A stretch of 6,569 nucleotides of DNA, taken from contig DATJFQ010000121.1 of the NCBI GenBank assembly GCA_035495555.1, positions 1 to 6,569 of the forward strand, written 5' to 3'. The first letter of the stretch is position 1. Each line of letters opens with the position of its first letter. The translations under genes and the position numbers were made by a program. This DNA comes from DATJFQ01 sp035495555. Lineage in GTDB: Bacteria > Acidobacteriota > Vicinamibacteria > Vicinamibacterales > 2-12-FULL-66-21. The notes beneath the pieces were generated by a model. The model did not search any database. It worked only from the letters and a program-made list of their open reading frames with translations, and was not told the origin of the DNA. Below, piece by piece: positions 5,592 to 6,569 of the stretch.

Positions 5592-6545
5592 CACCCGCAG
5601 CAGTGTCCGCGTATCGGTGTTGTTGTTCTCGTTGCTCTCCTGAATCTGTCCGGGTGCGTCGGCGCTGGCCGAAACCTGTACGTGGTCGCCGCCGCTGTTG
5701 GGCGTCATCGTGACGCGGACGACGGCCCGGCCGCCCGTGGGAATAGCGGCTTGCGTCGTACAGCGCGCACCCGTCGTCGTCGTATTGCACGTGATGCCGA
5801 TCGGGAAGGCGGGATCCTGCGCGAAGACCGCTCCGGCCTGGCTCGGCACGGTGATGTCGACGGTGGCTCCCGCGGCCACGCGCGCGCCGACGTTCCAGAG
5901 CTCCATGCGCCAGGAGAACAGCGTGACGTTCGTCACGATGCTCGGGTAGTCGCGGATCGCCACGCGAAGGTCCGGTCGATTCGGGTCTGCCGCGACGATG
6001 GCCGGAACAGCGTCCACGTCGCATCGCAGCCCGATGAGATCGATGAACGACCCCGATCGGCCGCGGAGGCGGTCGGCAGGAAGCGTGTCGGGGCACGCGA
6101 GCAGATGACCCGTCCCTCCCGAGCCGCCGGCCGTCAGGGGATGATTGCGCATCCCCTCGACATGACTATCCGCGATGATTCGGCCGCACGAGATGCTCAC
6201 CGCGTCGACGAAGCTGCCGGTCCGCACGCGCAGCCGTCTGATTGCCCAGCCGCTCGGACAGTGCTGCTCGGAAAACGGCTGACCGCCGCCGCCGCCCGTC
6301 GACGCCGTGTCGTGCTCCGCCTCGGGCATCAGAATCTCGTTCACCTTGCCGCAGGTGCCGCGAATCTGATCCACGAACGCCGCGGCCCGGCCTTTTATCC
6401 CGACGAGCACTTCCCCCGCGTCGCAGTTGAGCGTGAATGGGTTCCCGCCGCCGCCGCCGGCGGTGGGAGAGTTCTGCTGTGCGATGAGAGCCGCAGGAGC
6501 CAGGATCAGGCCGAGCCCGAACGACAGTGCCAGTCTTCGCAACAT
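5577..6545 (-). CDS. Secreted protein: three 55-residue Gly/Cys repeats (jacalin-like) plus CARDB-like domain
   Basis: This is a 322-residue exported protein. Residues 1-22 are a signal peptide (MLRRL, hydrophobic core, LIA before Q23). Residues 30-178 hold three related units. Each opens with a glycine run (GGGGG 30-34, GGGGG 84-88, GGSGG 140-144), then a first cysteine (41, 96, 151), a G/R-rich strand with F-V/I-D (57-59, 112-114, 167-169) and a second cysteine (65, 120, 175). The wording GGxGG-x-F followed by GR-x-G-x-F-I/V-D-x-I recalls jacalin-type lectins, but the cysteines and short length differ. Residues about 192-318 form a CARDB-like immunoglobulin-type domain: DLRV opening, NVG at 218-220, cysteines 253 and 262, and the signature ESNENNNTDT at 303-312. 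CARDB-like domains are adhesion or spacer modules of exported proteins. Binding of a sugar or surface ligand is a reasonable guess, not shown. ATG 6545 is preferred over the in-frame GTG at 6551 because the Shine-Dalgarno overlaps the GTG. Confidence 0.87.
   Translation of the reverse strand: MLRRLALSFGLGLILAPAALIAQQNSPTAGGGGGNPFTLNCDAGEVLVGIKGRAAAFVDQIRGTCGKVNEILMPEAEHDTASTGGGGGQPFSEQHCPSGWAIRRLRVRTGSFVDAVSISCGRIIADSHVEGMRNHPLTAGGSGGTGHLLACPDTLPADRLRGRSGSFIDLIGLRCDVDAVPAIVAADPNRPDLRVAIRDYPSIVTNVTLFSWRMELWNVGARVAAGATVDITVPSQAGAVFAQDPAFPIGITCNTTTTGARCTTQAAIPTGGRAVVRVTMTPNSGGDHVQVSASADAPGQIQESNENNNTDTRTLLRVLALR
6012..6458 (-). repeat. Three-unit protein repeat, period 55 residues (165 bases)
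   Basis: The units correspond to bases 6458-6342, 6296-6174 and 6128-6012 on the minus strand. First cysteines at residues 41, 96 and 151, aspartates at 59, 114 and 169, and second cysteines at 65, 120 and 175 are all exactly 55 apart, and the two cysteines of each unit are exactly 24 apart. The glycine runs drift by one residue. The sequences between landmarks are well diverged, so this is an old duplication held by structural constraint and not a recent DNA-level repeat. Confidence 0.85.
6445..6459. repeat. (CCG)5 trinucleotide tract encoding part of a glycine run
   Basis: Five CCG units on the plus strand encode the glycine run at the head of the first repeat unit of the minus-strand protein. 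A related tract, (CCG)4 followed by CCC, lies at 6283-6297 and encodes the glycine run of the second unit. Slippage by a whole unit would change only the number of glycines. Confidence 0.6.
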
Positions 6546-6550
6546 CGCCA

Positions 6551-6554
6551 CCTC
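6551..6554 (-). promoter_or_regulatory. Ribosome binding site for the secreted repeat protein
   Basis: Minus-strand GAGG at 6554-6551, continuing as GAGGTGG, sits 5 bases before ATG 6545. The alternative in-frame start GTG at 6551 shares bases with this site, so it is unlikely to be used. The promoter would lie beyond the window end. Confidence 0.6.
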
Positions 6555-6569
6555 GCGGGCAGGATGCTA

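Noticed and set aside
5422..6096. 224-codon minus-strand open frame over the beta-helix and repeat-protein genes
   Set aside because: It is an out-of-frame, Arg/His-rich reading that overlaps two well-supported genes.

Overview
The window is GC-rich (about two thirds G+C by eye) and gene-dense. It carries five protein-coding genes, all of which look like envelope or secreted proteins except one with no visible export signal. The main receptor gene has the layout of the Oar-like TonB-dependent receptors that are greatly expanded in Acidobacteriota: signal peptide, carboxypeptidase-regulatory-like domain, reduced plug and barrel. Together with the BACON-type lipoprotein and the CARDB-tailed secreted protein this suggests an Acidobacteriota chromosome, possibly a soil Vicinamibacteria relative. 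That placement is an inference from protein style; there is no rRNA or other phylogenetic marker here.

Layout: 1-720 (+) is the 3' part of an unrecognised cysteine-containing protein whose start lies before the window. Then comes a 116-base gap with a hairpin and a 10-base-period direct repeat. 837-3479 (+) is the TonB-dependent receptor. An 89-base convergent gap with a small hairpin follows. 3569-4288 (-) is a lipoprotein with two BACON-like domains. A 123-base divergent intergenic region separates it from 4412-5560 (+), a right-handed parallel beta-helix protein. This gene converges, with only 16 bases between stop codons, on 5577-6545 (-), a secreted protein with three regular 55-residue glycine/cysteine repeats (jacalin-like in appearance) followed by a CARDB-like domain. 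The last 24 bases hold only the ribosome binding site and leader of that gene.

The strands alternate (+ + - + -), so apart from a possible link between the first two genes there is no operon. The common theme is surface biology: an outer-membrane transporter, a lipid-anchored BACON protein, a beta-helix of the fold used by polysaccharide-acting proteins, and a secreted repeat protein. A role in binding or taking up glycans or peptides fits, but nothing in the sequence proves it. I saw no tRNA, rRNA, CRISPR array, insertion sequence, integrase, or defence or toxin module. The most interesting item is the regular three-repeat architecture of the 5577-6545 protein.
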